A stretch of 64,000 nucleotides of DNA, taken from positions 62,001-126,000 of the forward strand of contig CALAUA010000012.1 of the NCBI GenBank assembly GCA_937891975.1, read 5' to 3'. The DNA comes from an uncultured Bacteroidales bacterium (lineage in GTDB: Bacteria; Bacteroidota; Bacteroidia; Bacteroidales; Paludibacteraceae). The notes beneath the pieces are model-generated. The model was not told the DNA's origin and did no database searches. It saw nothing but the letters and a program-made list of their open reading frames with translations. The position numbers were made by a program, and so were the translations under genes. Positions 8,322 through 17,334 of this stretch are shown piece by piece; positions within the stretch are counted from its first letter, which is position 1; each line of letters opens with the position of its first letter.

Positions 8322-8735
8322 TTACTTAGGTTGCTCGCAGAGCTCTGTCAAGATACCCTTGGTTGATTTTGGGTGCAAGAATGCGATCATGAGGTTCTCA
8401 GCGCCTTTGCGTGGAGCTTTGTCAATGAGTTGGATGCCAGCTGCCTCTGCCTCTGCCAATGCCTCTTCTACGCTATCAACGTTGAATGCAACGTGGTGAA
8501 TACCACCGCGACCACCGTTCTTCTCGATGAATTTTGCAATAGAAGACTCTGGGCTAGTTGCCTCAAGAAGCTCGATTTTTACTTCACCTACTTTGAAGAA
8601 AGCGGTTTTCACTTTTTGGTCAGCTACCTCTTCGATAGAGTAGCATTTACCACCAGTTAAGAACTCGAAGAAAGGCATTGCCTCTTCCAAACTTGTTACA
8701 GCGATTCCAAGATGCTCAATGTGAGTTGGTTTCAT
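8322..8735 (-). CDS. mce: Methylmalonyl-CoA epimerase
   Basis: 137 residues, glyoxalase/VOC fold with two beta-alpha-beta-beta-beta halves. Metal-ligand regions are visible as IEHLGIAV near the N-terminus, IHHVAFNV in the middle, and the C-terminal MIAFLHPKSTKGILTELCE. It interconverts R- and S-methylmalonyl-CoA, feeding mmdA. It is the first gene of the operon and follows a promoter at 8868-8899 with a long leader of about 130 bases. Confidence 0.94.
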   Translation of the reverse strand: MKPTHIEHLGIAVTSLEEAMPFFEFLTGGKCYSIEEVADQKVKTAFFKVGEVKIELLEATSPESSIAKFIEKNGGRGGIHHVAFNVDSVEEALAEAEAAGIQLIDKAPRKGAENLMIAFLHPKSTKGILTELCEQPK

Positions 8736-8867
8736 TGTTTTTTAGATTTTTTGTGACTTCGGATGGGGTGAGTACTTATTCCTGTTCCTCTATCCTCAGT
8801 CGGGTTAATGTATAAAGTTGTTATTTAGTTAATTTTTCAATTTGCCCGTATTTTCCAAAATACCCTG

Positions 8868-8899
8868 CAAAGGTACTACTTTTTTTTTATTTGCGCAAA
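8868..8899 (-). promoter_or_regulatory. Bacteroidota promoter for the mce-mmdA operon
   Basis: Minus strand: TTTG (8896-8899), 20 bases, TACCTTTG (8868-8875). A T-rich run follows upstream. It lies about 130 bases before the mce start. Confidence 0.8.
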
Positions 8900-9068
8900 T
8901 AAATAATTATTAATTATTTTTTAATTCCCTTTTTGTCACTTGCAATTATCAAATTTGCGCCTATTTTCCTCTCAAATAGCAGCCAGTTGCCTATACATCG
9001 CACTCACCTAAAAAGTGCGTTTTATTAATAATTCGTTCTTTTGTACCTTCCCTATCTCCCTCGGGTAA

Positions 9069-9123
9069 AAGACCAAGGACGAAGCAAAGACAAACCAAGG
9101 ATGAACCTAAGAACGCCGAAACT
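9069..9123. repeat. Period-11 degenerate array A
   Basis: Five consecutive 11-base units: AAGACCAAGGA, CGAAGCAAAGA, CAAACCAAGGA, TGAACCTAAGA, ACGCCGAAACT. It lies in the 716-base divergent region 8736-9451, between the mce and ade promoters, which otherwise holds only AT-rich DNA. Confidence 0.65.
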
Positions 9124-9188
9124 CAAAAAAGGCTGTTTATTAAGATTGCTGTCTCTTTTCCCTCTCTTATACCTTCCCTAATTCCACC

Positions 9189-9232
9189 GACCGACGACCG
9201 AGAGAACTCCGAGAGAACTCCGACTCAACTCC
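9189..9232. repeat. Period-11 degenerate array B
   Basis: Units GACCGACGACC, GAGAGAACTCC, GAGAGAACTCC, GACTCAACTCC. It lies about 65 bases after array A. Both arrays are preceded by similar stretches (a TTTATTAA run then ACCTTCCCTA), hinting at a larger repeated module of about 115 bases. Confidence 0.7.
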
Positions 9233-9386
9233 CCGTGACCCAAAAGTATTTTTATTAAGATTACCTTCTTTCTAAAAAGGTTTTCTCTGTTCCTGAAAAA
9301 GTTGAATAAAGTCCTAAAAGCGTTGCCTTATATTCCTCGCCTCTACACTTTACACCATACACTTTACACGAAAAAATCGCATAGCC

Positions 9387-9418
9387 CTTGTGCATATGCG
9401 ATTTTTTTACTACCTTTG
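9387..9418 (+). promoter_or_regulatory. Bacteroidota promoter for ade
   Basis: CTTG (9387-9390), 20 bases, TACCTTTG (9411-9418), 33 bases before the ade start codon. Confidence 0.8.
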
Positions 9419-9451
9419 CCCCCAAATATTAACAAAAACACATAATATATC

Positions 9452-11191
9452 ATGAAAAAGTTCCTATGGATGGCATTCTGCCTGCTGGCTATGACATTCA
9501 CTTTGATGTCTTGCAACCACAAAAATGGCGCTTCTGAAAAAGTGCTAACGGGCAATATCGTTGATGTACTTGCCAAAGACATTTATCCTGGCGAGGTAAC
9601 TATCAAAGACGGCAAGATCACCTCTATCAAGCGGATTGATGGAGAGTTTGATACCTATATCATGCCTGGCTTCGTAGATGCACACATACACATCGAAAGC
9701 ACACTCATGCCCCCAGAGAACTATGCTCGCATGGCTGTCGAGAATGGGGTAGTGGCTGCTATCTGTGACCCTCACGAGATAACCAATGTGCTGGGAATTG
9801 AGGGTATTGACTATATGATTGACAACAGCAAGAAAGCACGCTTCCACTTCAATTTTATGCTCCCTTCTTGTGTGCCATCCACCAATCACGAGACAGCTGG
9901 CGCTACCATTGATGCGCAACAGACTGCCCAACTCATTACCCGCGATGACATCATAGGATTGGCAGAAATGATGAACGCACCTGGTGTGATTTACGAGGAC
10001 GCAGAGGTGATGGCTAAGATACAAGCTGCACACAAGATGAACAAACCTATCGACGGACATGCACCAAAGGTGACGGGCGAAGACTTGCGTAAATATGTGG
10101 CAGCAGGCATCTCCACCGACCACGAGTGTTCTTCGGTGGAAGAAGCCAAAGAGAAGCTGGATTTGGGTATGAAGATTATCATCCGTGAGGGAAGTGCAGC
10201 ATGCAACTTCGAATCGCTCTATCCTATCATAGGCGAATACCCAGAAATGACCCTCTTCTGCTCCGATGATATGTATCCTGACGATGTGACTGAAATAGGT
10301 TACATCAATGGCCTAGTCAGAAGGTCTGTCGCTAAGAACCTGCCCTTGTGGAATGTGCTCCAAACAGCATGTACCACACCTGTGAAGCATTATAACCTCA
10401 AAAGCGGACTCCTGCAAGAGGGCGACCCAGCCGACTTTATCGTGGTCAACAACTTGCAAGACTTCCAAATCCTATCTACCTATATCAATGGCTATGAAGT
10501 ATATAACGCCAATAGCGGCGTAACAGATGCGCTAATGACTGATTACAAATCTTCTCAGTCGTTCCATCTCAACCAGTTTGAGGCCAAACCGATTACTGCT
10601 TCTGCGCTGCAAGTCAAGTGTGAAGGCAAACAGCTGAAGGTCATTACCGCTACGGAGGGCTCGCTGATCACAGGCATGGAGATTGTTGAGCCAAAGAGCG
10701 ATGCCGCAGGCCATGTAATCACGGATGTGGAGAACGGTATTGCCAAGTTGGTGGTGTACAACCGATACGTCGGAGATATGGCACCTCAAGTGGCTTATAT
10801 CAAGGGATTTAACTTGCAAAAAGGTGCTTTGGCTTCTACCATCGCCCACGACTCGCACAATATTATTGCCTTGGGTTGCAACGACCAGGATATTGCTCAC
10901 CTCATCAACCTACTGATCGAGGAAAAAGGTGGTATTGCCGTATGCGATGGTCAGGTAACCAAATACCTACCGTTGCCTATTGCAGGACTGATGACCCCAC
11001 TGCTGCCTGAACAAGTTTCCAAGAAACATATCGAACTAAAGGATTTGGCTGCCAGCATGGGTTGCACCATCAATGCACCATTCATGACGCTTGCCTTCAT
11101 GGCATTGCCTGTCATTCCAGACTTAAAACTGACAGACAAATATCTATTCGATGGCATTGCTTTCTGCGAGACCTCTCTTTGGGCAGACTAA
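9452..11191 (+). CDS. ade: Adenine deaminase with lipoprotein signal peptide
   Basis: 579 residues. The amidohydrolase core matches adenine deaminase: metal ligands His78 and His80 in PGFVDAHIHIES, then DGHAP, STDHE and the CSDD motif, followed by the C-terminal adenine deaminase domain (GCNDQDIAHLINLL, GGIAVCDGQ). It converts adenine to hypoxanthine and ammonia. Unusually, residues 1-21 form a lipoprotein signal (hydrophobic run, lipobox LMSC, Cys21), implying export and membrane anchoring. The start is supported by the promoter 33 bases upstream. The stop overlaps the stop of the convergent gene. Confidence 0.9.
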   Translation: MKKFLWMAFCLLAMTFTLMSCNHKNGASEKVLTGNIVDVLAKDIYPGEVTIKDGKITSIKRIDGEFDTYIMPGFVDAHIHIESTLMPPENYARMAVENGVVAAICDPHEITNVLGIEGIDYMIDNSKKARFHFNFMLPSCVPSTNHETAGATIDAQQTAQLITRDDIIGLAEMMNAPGVIYEDAEVMAKIQAAHKMNKPIDGHAPKVTGEDLRKYVAAGISTDHECSSVEEAKEKLDLGMKIIIREGSAACNFESLYPIIGEYPEMTLFCSDDMYPDDVTEIGYINGLVRRSVAKNLPLWNVLQTACTTPVKHYNLKSGLLQEGDPADFIVVNNLQDFQILSTYINGYEVYNANSGVTDALMTDYKSSQSFHLNQFEAKPITASALQVKCEGKQLKVITATEGSLITGMEIVEPKSDAAGHVITDVENGIAKLVVYNRYVGDMAPQVAYIKGFNLQKGALASTIAHDSHNIIALGCNDQDIAHLINLLIEEKGGIAVCDGQVTKYLPLPIAGLMTPLLPEQVSKKHIELKDLAASMGCTINAPFMTLAFMALPVIPDLKLTDKYLFDGIAFCETSLWAD

Positions 11192-12438
11192 GAGGTCCGC
11201 TTACGACGAATCACCTGCGTCATACAATGGGCTGCTCCGTAACCTTTAATTAGGTTCTCAAGGGGTACCCATTCTACTTTTACGCCATGTTGTTCAAACG
11301 CTTGAACAAGGGTGTGCGATTGATTAGCCACTGCCATAATATGGCGCGGAGCGATAGTCAGGTAGTTGTTGGCATAATGCAACTCATCTTCCTCACTAAT
11401 AGGTATGATACTAAAGCCGATGCCTTGTAGATAGGCTACCAATGGAATATCTGCCTCATCTAAGCGATAGGATATGCCATCTTCTGCGCGTGTGTACACA
11501 TCCACCGTCACCCACTCTGGGTCTTGCTCCGTAGCATGCAATCTACTTTCCACCAATGTGCATAGATCGCGGTCAATGATATTGAAATAAGTATCAAGGT
11601 GCATCTGCATCTGCCACCATTTTCTATCCTTCACTACCACCACCGTATCGTGACCAAAGCCATCGGCACGCATAATCTGCTCAATGCCCTCTATATTGGT
11701 GCGCATGCCACAACCTATGAACGCTCGCGTACCGGCTGGGATATAATCTCCACCTTCTAAACGACCATCACCTGTAATACGAAGAATAGGCTTCACACCC
11801 ATCTGTTCGTAGCAGAAGGCTATCAAATCCGTCTCCTTGCTTCGCTGAGCAGAGTTCATATTGCAGATAATCTGCCCCTTGGGAGTAGAGATACTTTGGT
11901 CACGCGTGAAATACAGATTGAACAATGGCGATTGCAAGTATTGCGCTTCTACGCCCGTATTAATGTCTGTAGTCGTCAGTCGAACAGTAGGTTGCAGCAG
12001 GATACAACTGATAAGATCATTTCGCGACATCTGCGCGATCGTTTCCCTGCGATAGCTATCACTTACAGCCAGATGATCCGATTCATCAATATCGCTTTCG
12101 TACTGTAAGATACGGCTCACATAATCGCGAAGTGCCTCTATAGGAGCTTGTTGTAAGATTTCCGACACGGTAATCACATCAATGTCATTTGCCTCAAGCA
12201 TCGCTATATAGTTCTTATGCTCTATTGCGGCAGAATCCACATCAAAATAATACTCAAACAATGCTGCCAACGGATTGATAGCACCATTAAACAATTCCTC
12301 CCCTGGTGTATGCATCAAAATTTGGGTAGCACGATTCCATTCTGCCACAGGAGAAGCACTCGAACAAGAAGATGTATTGCTATGGCATGCTGTTAGCACA
12401 CACAGCAATACCAACGGAATAAAACGAACTGATTTCAT
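11188..12438 (-). CDS. Arginine deiminase-family lipoprotein
   Basis: About 416 residues from the Met at 12438; Met codons at 12453 and 12441 are possible, but the promoter at 12468 leaves little leader for the former. A lipoprotein signal ends in LTAC (Cys18). The remainder follows the amidinotransferase / arginine deiminase fold: MHTPGEELFNG, EHKNYIAMLEAN, FTRDQS, EGGDYIPAG, a His in MHLDTYF, and a C-terminal GAAHCM carrying the likely nucleophilic Cys. Such enzymes hydrolyse arginine to citrulline and ammonia; substrate is inferred. A lipoprotein form is atypical. It converges on ade with overlapping stop codons. Confidence 0.8.
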   Translation of the reverse strand: MKSVRFIPLVLLCVLTACHSNTSSCSSASPVAEWNRATQILMHTPGEELFNGAINPLAALFEYYFDVDSAAIEHKNYIAMLEANDIDVITVSEILQQAPIEALRDYVSRILQYESDIDESDHLAVSDSYRRETIAQMSRNDLISCILLQPTVRLTTTDINTGVEAQYLQSPLFNLYFTRDQSISTPKGQIICNMNSAQRSKETDLIAFCYEQMGVKPILRITGDGRLEGGDYIPAGTRAFIGCGMRTNIEGIEQIMRADGFGHDTVVVVKDRKWWQMQMHLDTYFNIIDRDLCTLVESRLHATEQDPEWVTVDVYTRAEDGISYRLDEADIPLVAYLQGIGFSIIPISEEDELHYANNYLTIAPRHIMAVANQSHTLVQAFEQHGVKVEWVPLENLIKGYGAAHCMTQVIRRKRTS

Positions 12439-12467
12439 CATATCTATTTTCATGGAGTTTAACGGTG

Positions 12468-12499
12468 CAAAGTTACTACAAAAAATGCATACTACCAAG
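12468..12499 (-). promoter_or_regulatory. Bacteroidota promoter for the deiminase lipoprotein
   Basis: Minus strand: CTTG (12496-12499), 20 bases, TAACTTTG (12468-12475). It supports a start at 12438 rather than further upstream. Confidence 0.75.
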
Positions 12500-12575
12500 A
12501 AATTTATAAAAAAACTACTAACATCCCTAATTCCTACACCTACCAAACAAAAAAACGTACCAAATCGTGCATTTT

Positions 12576-12607
12576 CTTGCATATTTTGAATAAAATTAGT
12601 ACCTTTG
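12576..12607 (+). promoter_or_regulatory. Bacteroidota promoter for the STAS operon
   Basis: CTTG (12576-12579), 20 bases, TACCTTTG (12600-12607), 26 bases before the STAS start. It probably drives 12634-20123. Confidence 0.8.
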
Positions 12608-12633
12608 CAAGTTCTTATAAAAAAAATATAATT

Positions 12634-12930
12634 ATGGAAATCGAAAAAGCACTCAATGGTACTGAACTTACCCTAAAAATCGTGGGTCGTCTTGACACCG
12701 TTACTGCTCCTGAATTAGAGGCTTGCCTTAAAGAGAGTTTAGATGGTGTTGCTAATCTGGTAATGGATTTTGCAGCATTAGATTATATCTCTTCTGCTGG
12801 TTTGCGTGTGATATTGCAAGCGCAAAAGACCATGAATAAGCAAGGTGATATGCTCATCAAAAATGTCAATGAAACCATCAACGAAGTATTTGAAATGACT
12901 GGTTTCGTGGATATTCTGAATATCGAATAA
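12634..12930 (+). CDS. STAS-domain anti-sigma factor antagonist
   Basis: 98 residues, a single STAS domain of the SpoIIAA/RsbV type. The phosphorylatable serine lies in DYISSAGLRVI (Ser53 or Ser54). The start at 12634 is set by the promoter; the open frame extends upstream into it. In partner-switching, the dephosphorylated form binds an RsbW-like kinase. Both a PP2C phosphatase (13954) and an RsbW-like ATPase (16919) are in the same gene cluster, so a complete switch appears to be encoded here. Confidence 0.9.
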   Translation: MEIEKALNGTELTLKIVGRLDTVTAPELEACLKESLDGVANLVMDFAALDYISSAGLRVILQAQKTMNKQGDMLIKNVNETINEVFEMTGFVDILNIE

Positions 12931-12932
12931 TA

Positions 12933-13952
12933 ATGAACCGAAAAATACATATAATCACTCGTTGTTGGGCAATGCTCTTGCTAGCAACGATGTTTTTTGC
13001 GTGTAATAAGTATGACAAGCACTACCAGATCTACGAGTTGTGGGTGGGTGGCGTGAAAGTCACTACGCGCAACCAATCCGATATCCTCGGCGATGGCGCA
13101 GTGCGCTACGAAGGTGATCGAGAGTCGGGTACTCTTGTTCTAACTAATGCCAATATCACAGAAACTATCGACCCTGATGCAGATGCTGTTGTTGTGTCAA
13201 ATATTCCAAATCTGACTATTAAACTAGAAGGAGATAACAAAATAGGTTTGGGCAACAACGCTCCTGTGAATGCTATCGCTACTAGAAATCTTAGCGTCAC
13301 TGGCGAGGGGAGTCTCGCAGTAGGTGCTCGTGCTAGTTGCTTCAAAGCGGACACTTTGCTCATCGAGTCAGGCAAGATAGATACCTATATCAAAACAGCA
13401 GATGAGGAGGTGGCAAGTTTCATGGGCGTAGCATTGTGGACACAAGATAAGATGATTATCAACGGCGGAGATATTGCGATACATTACACCGCCTCCTTTT
13501 CGCCTATCTCCTACGGATTATATAGTGTGAGTGAACTGGAAATCAATGGGGGTAATATCCATATTAATCCCGACGACTCACAGTTGATGGCTGTGGGACT
13601 GATCACCTCTGGGCAATTGACCATCAATGGCGGTAAGGTCAGCGTCTATGGTTTGGATGATGCCATCAATGCTAAGTTCACGCATATCGCAGGTGGTGAG
13701 GTGCTAGCGCAAGCATTGGACTACTTCGCGGACGGCGTATGCCGATTGGTGACGAAAGCGGAGATAACTGGTGGAGTGTTCACCATAAGCGATATGCAAC
13801 ATAACCCTAAGAGTGTGAAGTTGTTCTCCAATGACTTGCACCTAAACGGGGTGTCGATAGTAGCTGGTGCAAATGAGACTAGCGTCGCTAAGAAAGAGAT
13901 AAACAACTATGGATATACCGACCCATATATTCGCATTGAAAAGGAGGAGTGA
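12933..13952 (+). CDS. Lipoprotein with beta-helix-like repeats
   Basis: 339 residues. A signal peptide ends in FFAC (Cys24), so it is a lipoprotein. The body has short repeats with INGG, EINGGNIHI and TINGGKVSV, typical of right-handed beta-helix proteins, and an N-terminal YELWVGGVKVT / ILGDG block found in proteins annotated as carbohydrate-binding. No catalytic residues recognised. It starts 2 bases after the STAS stop, and the PP2C gene follows after 1 base, so it is embedded in the signalling operon and may be its sensor or output; that is inference. Confidence 0.6.
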   Translation: MNRKIHIITRCWAMLLLATMFFACNKYDKHYQIYELWVGGVKVTTRNQSDILGDGAVRYEGDRESGTLVLTNANITETIDPDADAVVVSNIPNLTIKLEGDNKIGLGNNAPVNAIATRNLSVTGEGSLAVGARASCFKADTLLIESGKIDTYIKTADEEVASFMGVALWTQDKMIINGGDIAIHYTASFSPISYGLYSVSELEINGGNIHINPDDSQLMAVGLITSGQLTINGGKVSVYGLDDAINAKFTHIAGGEVLAQALDYFADGVCRLVTKAEITGGVFTISDMQHNPKSVKLFSNDLHLNGVSIVAGANETSVAKKEINNYGYTDPYIRIEKEE

Positions 13953-13953
13953 T

Positions 13954-15795
13954 ATGAGCAATAAACTGAAAAAAATATCCACTTCGTTTCAACAGTGGTT
14001 GCTATTGATAGTAGGCATCGCTTTTATTGTGACCTTGGTCTTCCTAGGGCAATATCAGACCAAATTATTCACCGATAGTGCAAATAATCTGCTAAATATA
14101 TACATCAAAGATGTGCGTCATGACATCATGGATGTTACGGATAAGAATCTGCTGATACTCACCAGAGCAGTTGCCACAGAAGTGAACAATGCAGACAAAA
14201 TCACATCAGAACTGCTAACAGGCATGTTGGAGAAATACAATGTGACGGAGATCAACTATTTTTCCTCGACAGGTGTTATTCTAGCTAGTAGCAATGCAGA
14301 TTTTGTGGGCTATGATATAGGCAGAGGCGGCGTACAAGCTTCCGAGTTCTGGGCGCTATTAGGTGCTATAACCGAGTATGTGCAGCGTTTCCAACCGATA
14401 GGATTTGATGCGCAAAAATCCCGCAAATACGCAGGAGTAACTTTAGCTGCTGGTGGATTTATTCAAGTGGGGTATGATGAGGAAGCTTACTACCGAGCAA
14501 TAGAAGTAGCGATAAATGAGGTGGTGAAGAATCGCCATGTGGGTGAGAGTGGATTTTTGATTGTTACGGATAGCGCATGGCGTATCATTAGCGATCGAGC
14601 CAACAACAAAAACCAGCCAGTGACTATCGTCACGGCCATGACCAAGGACTTGACCACGATAGGCAAGGATGAGATGTTTGAAGAGGGAATCTATATAGAT
14701 GGTACCCTCCAACGCTGTTTCTGTATGCACAATGAGATAGAAGGGTATAAGGTTATAGCCGTCTATCCATATAGCGAGGCTATGGTGTCGCGCAATGTGT
14801 CGCTGAAAGTAATGACAGTGATGCAAATCCTTATCTTTGGTCTGTTGTTTGTGATGATCTTCCTATTGGTGCGTCGATTGATAGTGAAGAATCTGCACCA
14901 AGTCAATCATGCTCTTTCTGCCATTACTGATGGCAATTTGGAAACGGTGGTGAATGTGCGCTCGCACGAGGAGTTTGATGCATTATCCAACGATATCAAC
15001 GCCACAGTAGATACCCTAAAACGCTATATCAAAGAGGCAGAAGAGCGTATCGATGCCGAGTTGGCTTTTGCCAAAGCTATTCAGCACGCAGCCCTTCCTT
15101 CCGTCTTTCCGCCCTATCCAGAACGAAAAGAATTTGAGATATTTGCCTCCATGCATACCGCCAAAGAGGTGGGAGGCGACTTCTACGACTTCTATTTTGT
15201 GGACGATGAGAATCTTGCTTTCCTCATGGCAGACGTGTCTGGCAAAGGTATTCCTGCTGCTATGTTTATGATGACAGCCAAGACTTTTATTAAGAGTTTT
15301 GCCGAGTCGGGACTGAGTGTAGAACAGGTGTTTACCCATGCCAATGCCAAGCTCTGCGAGGGTAACGATGCGGGTATGTTCGTGACCGCATGGTTGGGAA
15401 TCTTAAACACAAAGACGGGGCAAGTGCAATTTGCTAATGCCGGTCATAACCCACCATTGGTAAGACATGCAGATGGCACATACGAGTACCTCAAGTCGCG
15501 TGCAGGCTTTGTATTGGCTGGTATGGAGGGTGTACGCTATCGCAAAAACGAATTGACACTCGCTCCTGGAGATGCTATCTATCTCTATACCGATGGTGTG
15601 ACCGAGGCAACCAACCTCAACGAGGAACTCTACGGTGAAGAGCGATTGCAAAAAGTATTGGATATCTACAAAGATGCTACACCAGAAACCATTTGCGCAG
15701 AGGTGAAGATAGATGTGGATAAGTTCGTGGGTGAAGCACCACAATTTGATGATATTACCATGCTCGCTATACGCTATAAAGGCACGGAAAATTAA
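13954..15795 (+). CDS. Membrane PP2C (SpoIIE/RsbU-type) phosphatase with Cache-like and HAMP domains
   Basis: 613 residues. One membrane helix (about 13-33), a large periplasmic sensor with Cache-like features, a second helix (about 288-310), a HAMP region (VKNLHQVNHALSAITDGNLE), then a SpoIIE phosphatase domain. Key blocks are ASMHTAKEVGGDFYDF, LMADVSGKGIPAAMFM, FANAGHNPPL and YLYTDGVTEA, ending QFDDITMLAI. It should dephosphorylate the STAS protein in response to an external ligand. The start at 13954 follows a strong AAGGAGG, rare in this phylum, placed inside the upstream gene's last codons. A homologous arrangement with an amino-acid transporter suggests ligand sensing. Confidence 0.88.
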   Translation: MSNKLKKISTSFQQWLLLIVGIAFIVTLVFLGQYQTKLFTDSANNLLNIYIKDVRHDIMDVTDKNLLILTRAVATEVNNADKITSELLTGMLEKYNVTEINYFSSTGVILASSNADFVGYDIGRGGVQASEFWALLGAITEYVQRFQPIGFDAQKSRKYAGVTLAAGGFIQVGYDEEAYYRAIEVAINEVVKNRHVGESGFLIVTDSAWRIISDRANNKNQPVTIVTAMTKDLTTIGKDEMFEEGIYIDGTLQRCFCMHNEIEGYKVIAVYPYSEAMVSRNVSLKVMTVMQILIFGLLFVMIFLLVRRLIVKNLHQVNHALSAITDGNLETVVNVRSHEEFDALSNDINATVDTLKRYIKEAEERIDAELAFAKAIQHAALPSVFPPYPERKEFEIFASMHTAKEVGGDFYDFYFVDDENLAFLMADVSGKGIPAAMFMMTAKTFIKSFAESGLSVEQVFTHANAKLCEGNDAGMFVTAWLGILNTKTGQVQFANAGHNPPLVRHADGTYEYLKSRAGFVLAGMEGVRYRKNELTLAPGDAIYLYTDGVTEATNLNEELYGEERLQKVLDIYKDATPETICAEVKIDVDKFVGEAPQFDDITMLAIRYKGTEN

Positions 15796-15819
15796 TAAGA
15801 TAAAAAAGTAACAAATAAT

Positions 15820-16917
15820 ATGATACAAGTTACACACTTACAGAAACAATACTCCAACGGGCTACAAGTGCTGCGCGATGTGAATACAACCATCAAGCGT
15901 GGCGAAGTGATTTCTATCATTGGCCCCTCTGGTACTGGTAAGAGTACTTTTCTCAGATGTTTGAATATGCTGGAAACACCTACTGGCGGTCAGATTCTCG
16001 TGAATGGCGAAGATATTACCTCGCCTAAAACGGACATCACCAAGATTCGCCAAAAGATGGGTATGGTGTTCCAAAGCTTCAACCTTTTTGAGCATTTATC
16101 TATCATCGACAATCTATGTCTAGCTCCTATACGATTGTTGGGTAAGAGTAAGGAAGAGGCCAAGAAACGCGGTTTAGAACTATTGGCTATGGTCGGTTTG
16201 GTAGAGAAAGCCGATGCAATGCCGTCACAACTCTCGGGTGGTCAGAAACAGCGTGTGGCTATTGCGCGTTGTCTGGCTATGGACCCTGAGATTATCCTAT
16301 TTGATGAGCCCACATCTGCCCTTGACCCTACGATGGTAAGTGAGGTATTGGGCGTAATCAAAACATTGGCTCAACAGGGAATGACGATGATCATCGTGAC
16401 ACACGAGATGCGATTTGCACGCGATGTAAGTACGCGCATCTTCTATATGGATCAAGGTATTATCTACGAAGATGGAACACCCGAACAGATATTCGGCAAT
16501 CCTTTGCAGGAACGCACACGCGTCTTTATCAACCGCATACGTGACTATCGTTATACTATCCATTCAGCACAATACGACCTCTACGAACTGCAAGGCGGTT
16601 TGATAGGCTTCTGCCAAAAGTATTTCTTGTCCGAGAAAAAACAATTCAATGTGCAGTTGCTGGTAGAAGAGGTGCTGAAGGTAGTGCCACTAGATAAGGG
16701 AGACGTGGAATTAGCATTGCGCTATTCTGAAAAGGGAGAGAAGGTTTCCCTCGAACTCACCATGCCACAAGGTGTAGAACAGGTGTTGGAGAACGACGAA
16801 AATATCGATGATTTGGCGATGATGATTATCCAAGGACTCTGTCAGAATATTGAATACCAACATACTGAAGACACTGGACAATTGCGTATCTGCTTGACCC
16901 TAAAAGAGAAGAAGTAA
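15820..16917 (+). CDS. Polar amino-acid ABC transporter ATPase with extra C-terminal domain
   Basis: 365 residues, about 120 more than a standard GlnQ-type ATPase. Walker A GPSGTGKST (35-43), signature LSGGQKQR, Walker B IILFDEP and the switch His in IIVTHE are intact. The extra C-terminal part (about 245-365) has helix-strand order (LLVEEVLKVV, ELALRYSEKGEKVSLEL, LAMMIIQGLCQNIEY, QLRICLTL) resembling a degenerate RsbW/GHKL fold lacking the ATP-binding motifs. The partner permease is at 17335. The stop codon abuts the RsbW-like gene, giving likely translational coupling. Confidence 0.85.
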   Translation: MIQVTHLQKQYSNGLQVLRDVNTTIKRGEVISIIGPSGTGKSTFLRCLNMLETPTGGQILVNGEDITSPKTDITKIRQKMGMVFQSFNLFEHLSIIDNLCLAPIRLLGKSKEEAKKRGLELLAMVGLVEKADAMPSQLSGGQKQRVAIARCLAMDPEIILFDEPTSALDPTMVSEVLGVIKTLAQQGMTMIIVTHEMRFARDVSTRIFYMDQGIIYEDGTPEQIFGNPLQERTRVFINRIRDYRYTIHSAQYDLYELQGGLIGFCQKYFLSEKKQFNVQLLVEEVLKVVPLDKGDVELALRYSEKGEKVSLELTMPQGVEQVLENDENIDDLAMMIIQGLCQNIEYQHTEDTGQLRICLTLKEKK

Positions 16918-16918
16918 T

Positions 16919-17326
16919 ATGGAACTTACACTCGCTTTAAAGAACAATATAGAAGAAATCAATCGCCTGCACTCTTTTATCGAAGAAGTAGGAGAAGCTT
17001 TCGCATTACCTATGAAGACGGTGATGAATCTCAATCTGGTCTTAGAAGAGGCTGTCACGAATGTCATAATGTATGCTTATCCCAAGGAGGAGCACGAATA
17101 CATCCACCTCACAGCCAAAGAGCAGGAAGGTAAATTGATATTTATCCTTACAGACTCTGGCAAAGCCTTTGATCCTACACAGGCACCCGATGCTGACATC
17201 ACACTATCTGCCGATGATAGACAGATTGGAGGATTGGGAATCTTTCTTATTCGCAAAATTATGAACGAAGTAAAATACGAACGCATTGATGGAAAAAATG
17301 TGCTCACTTTAGAAAAGGAACTCTAA
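16919..17326 (+). CDS. RsbW/SpoIIAB-like anti-sigma ATPase
   Basis: 135 residues. A GHKL ATP-binding domain with N-box LVLEEAVTNVIMYAYP, G1 TDSGKAFDP, and GGLGIFLIRKIM. This is the serine-kinase / anti-sigma partner in RsbV-RsbW-RsbU switching; with the STAS protein and PP2C phosphatase it completes the set. No sigma factor gene is nearby, so the target could be a sigma factor elsewhere or the transporter itself. Its start is 1 base after the ABC ATPase stop and the next gene follows within 9 bases. Confidence 0.88.
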   Translation: MELTLALKNNIEEINRLHSFIEEVGEAFALPMKTVMNLNLVLEEAVTNVIMYAYPKEEHEYIHLTAKEQEGKLIFILTDSGKAFDPTQAPDADITLSADDRQIGGLGIFLIRKIMNEVKYERIDGKNVLTLEKEL

Positions 17327-17334
17327 TTGTAACA

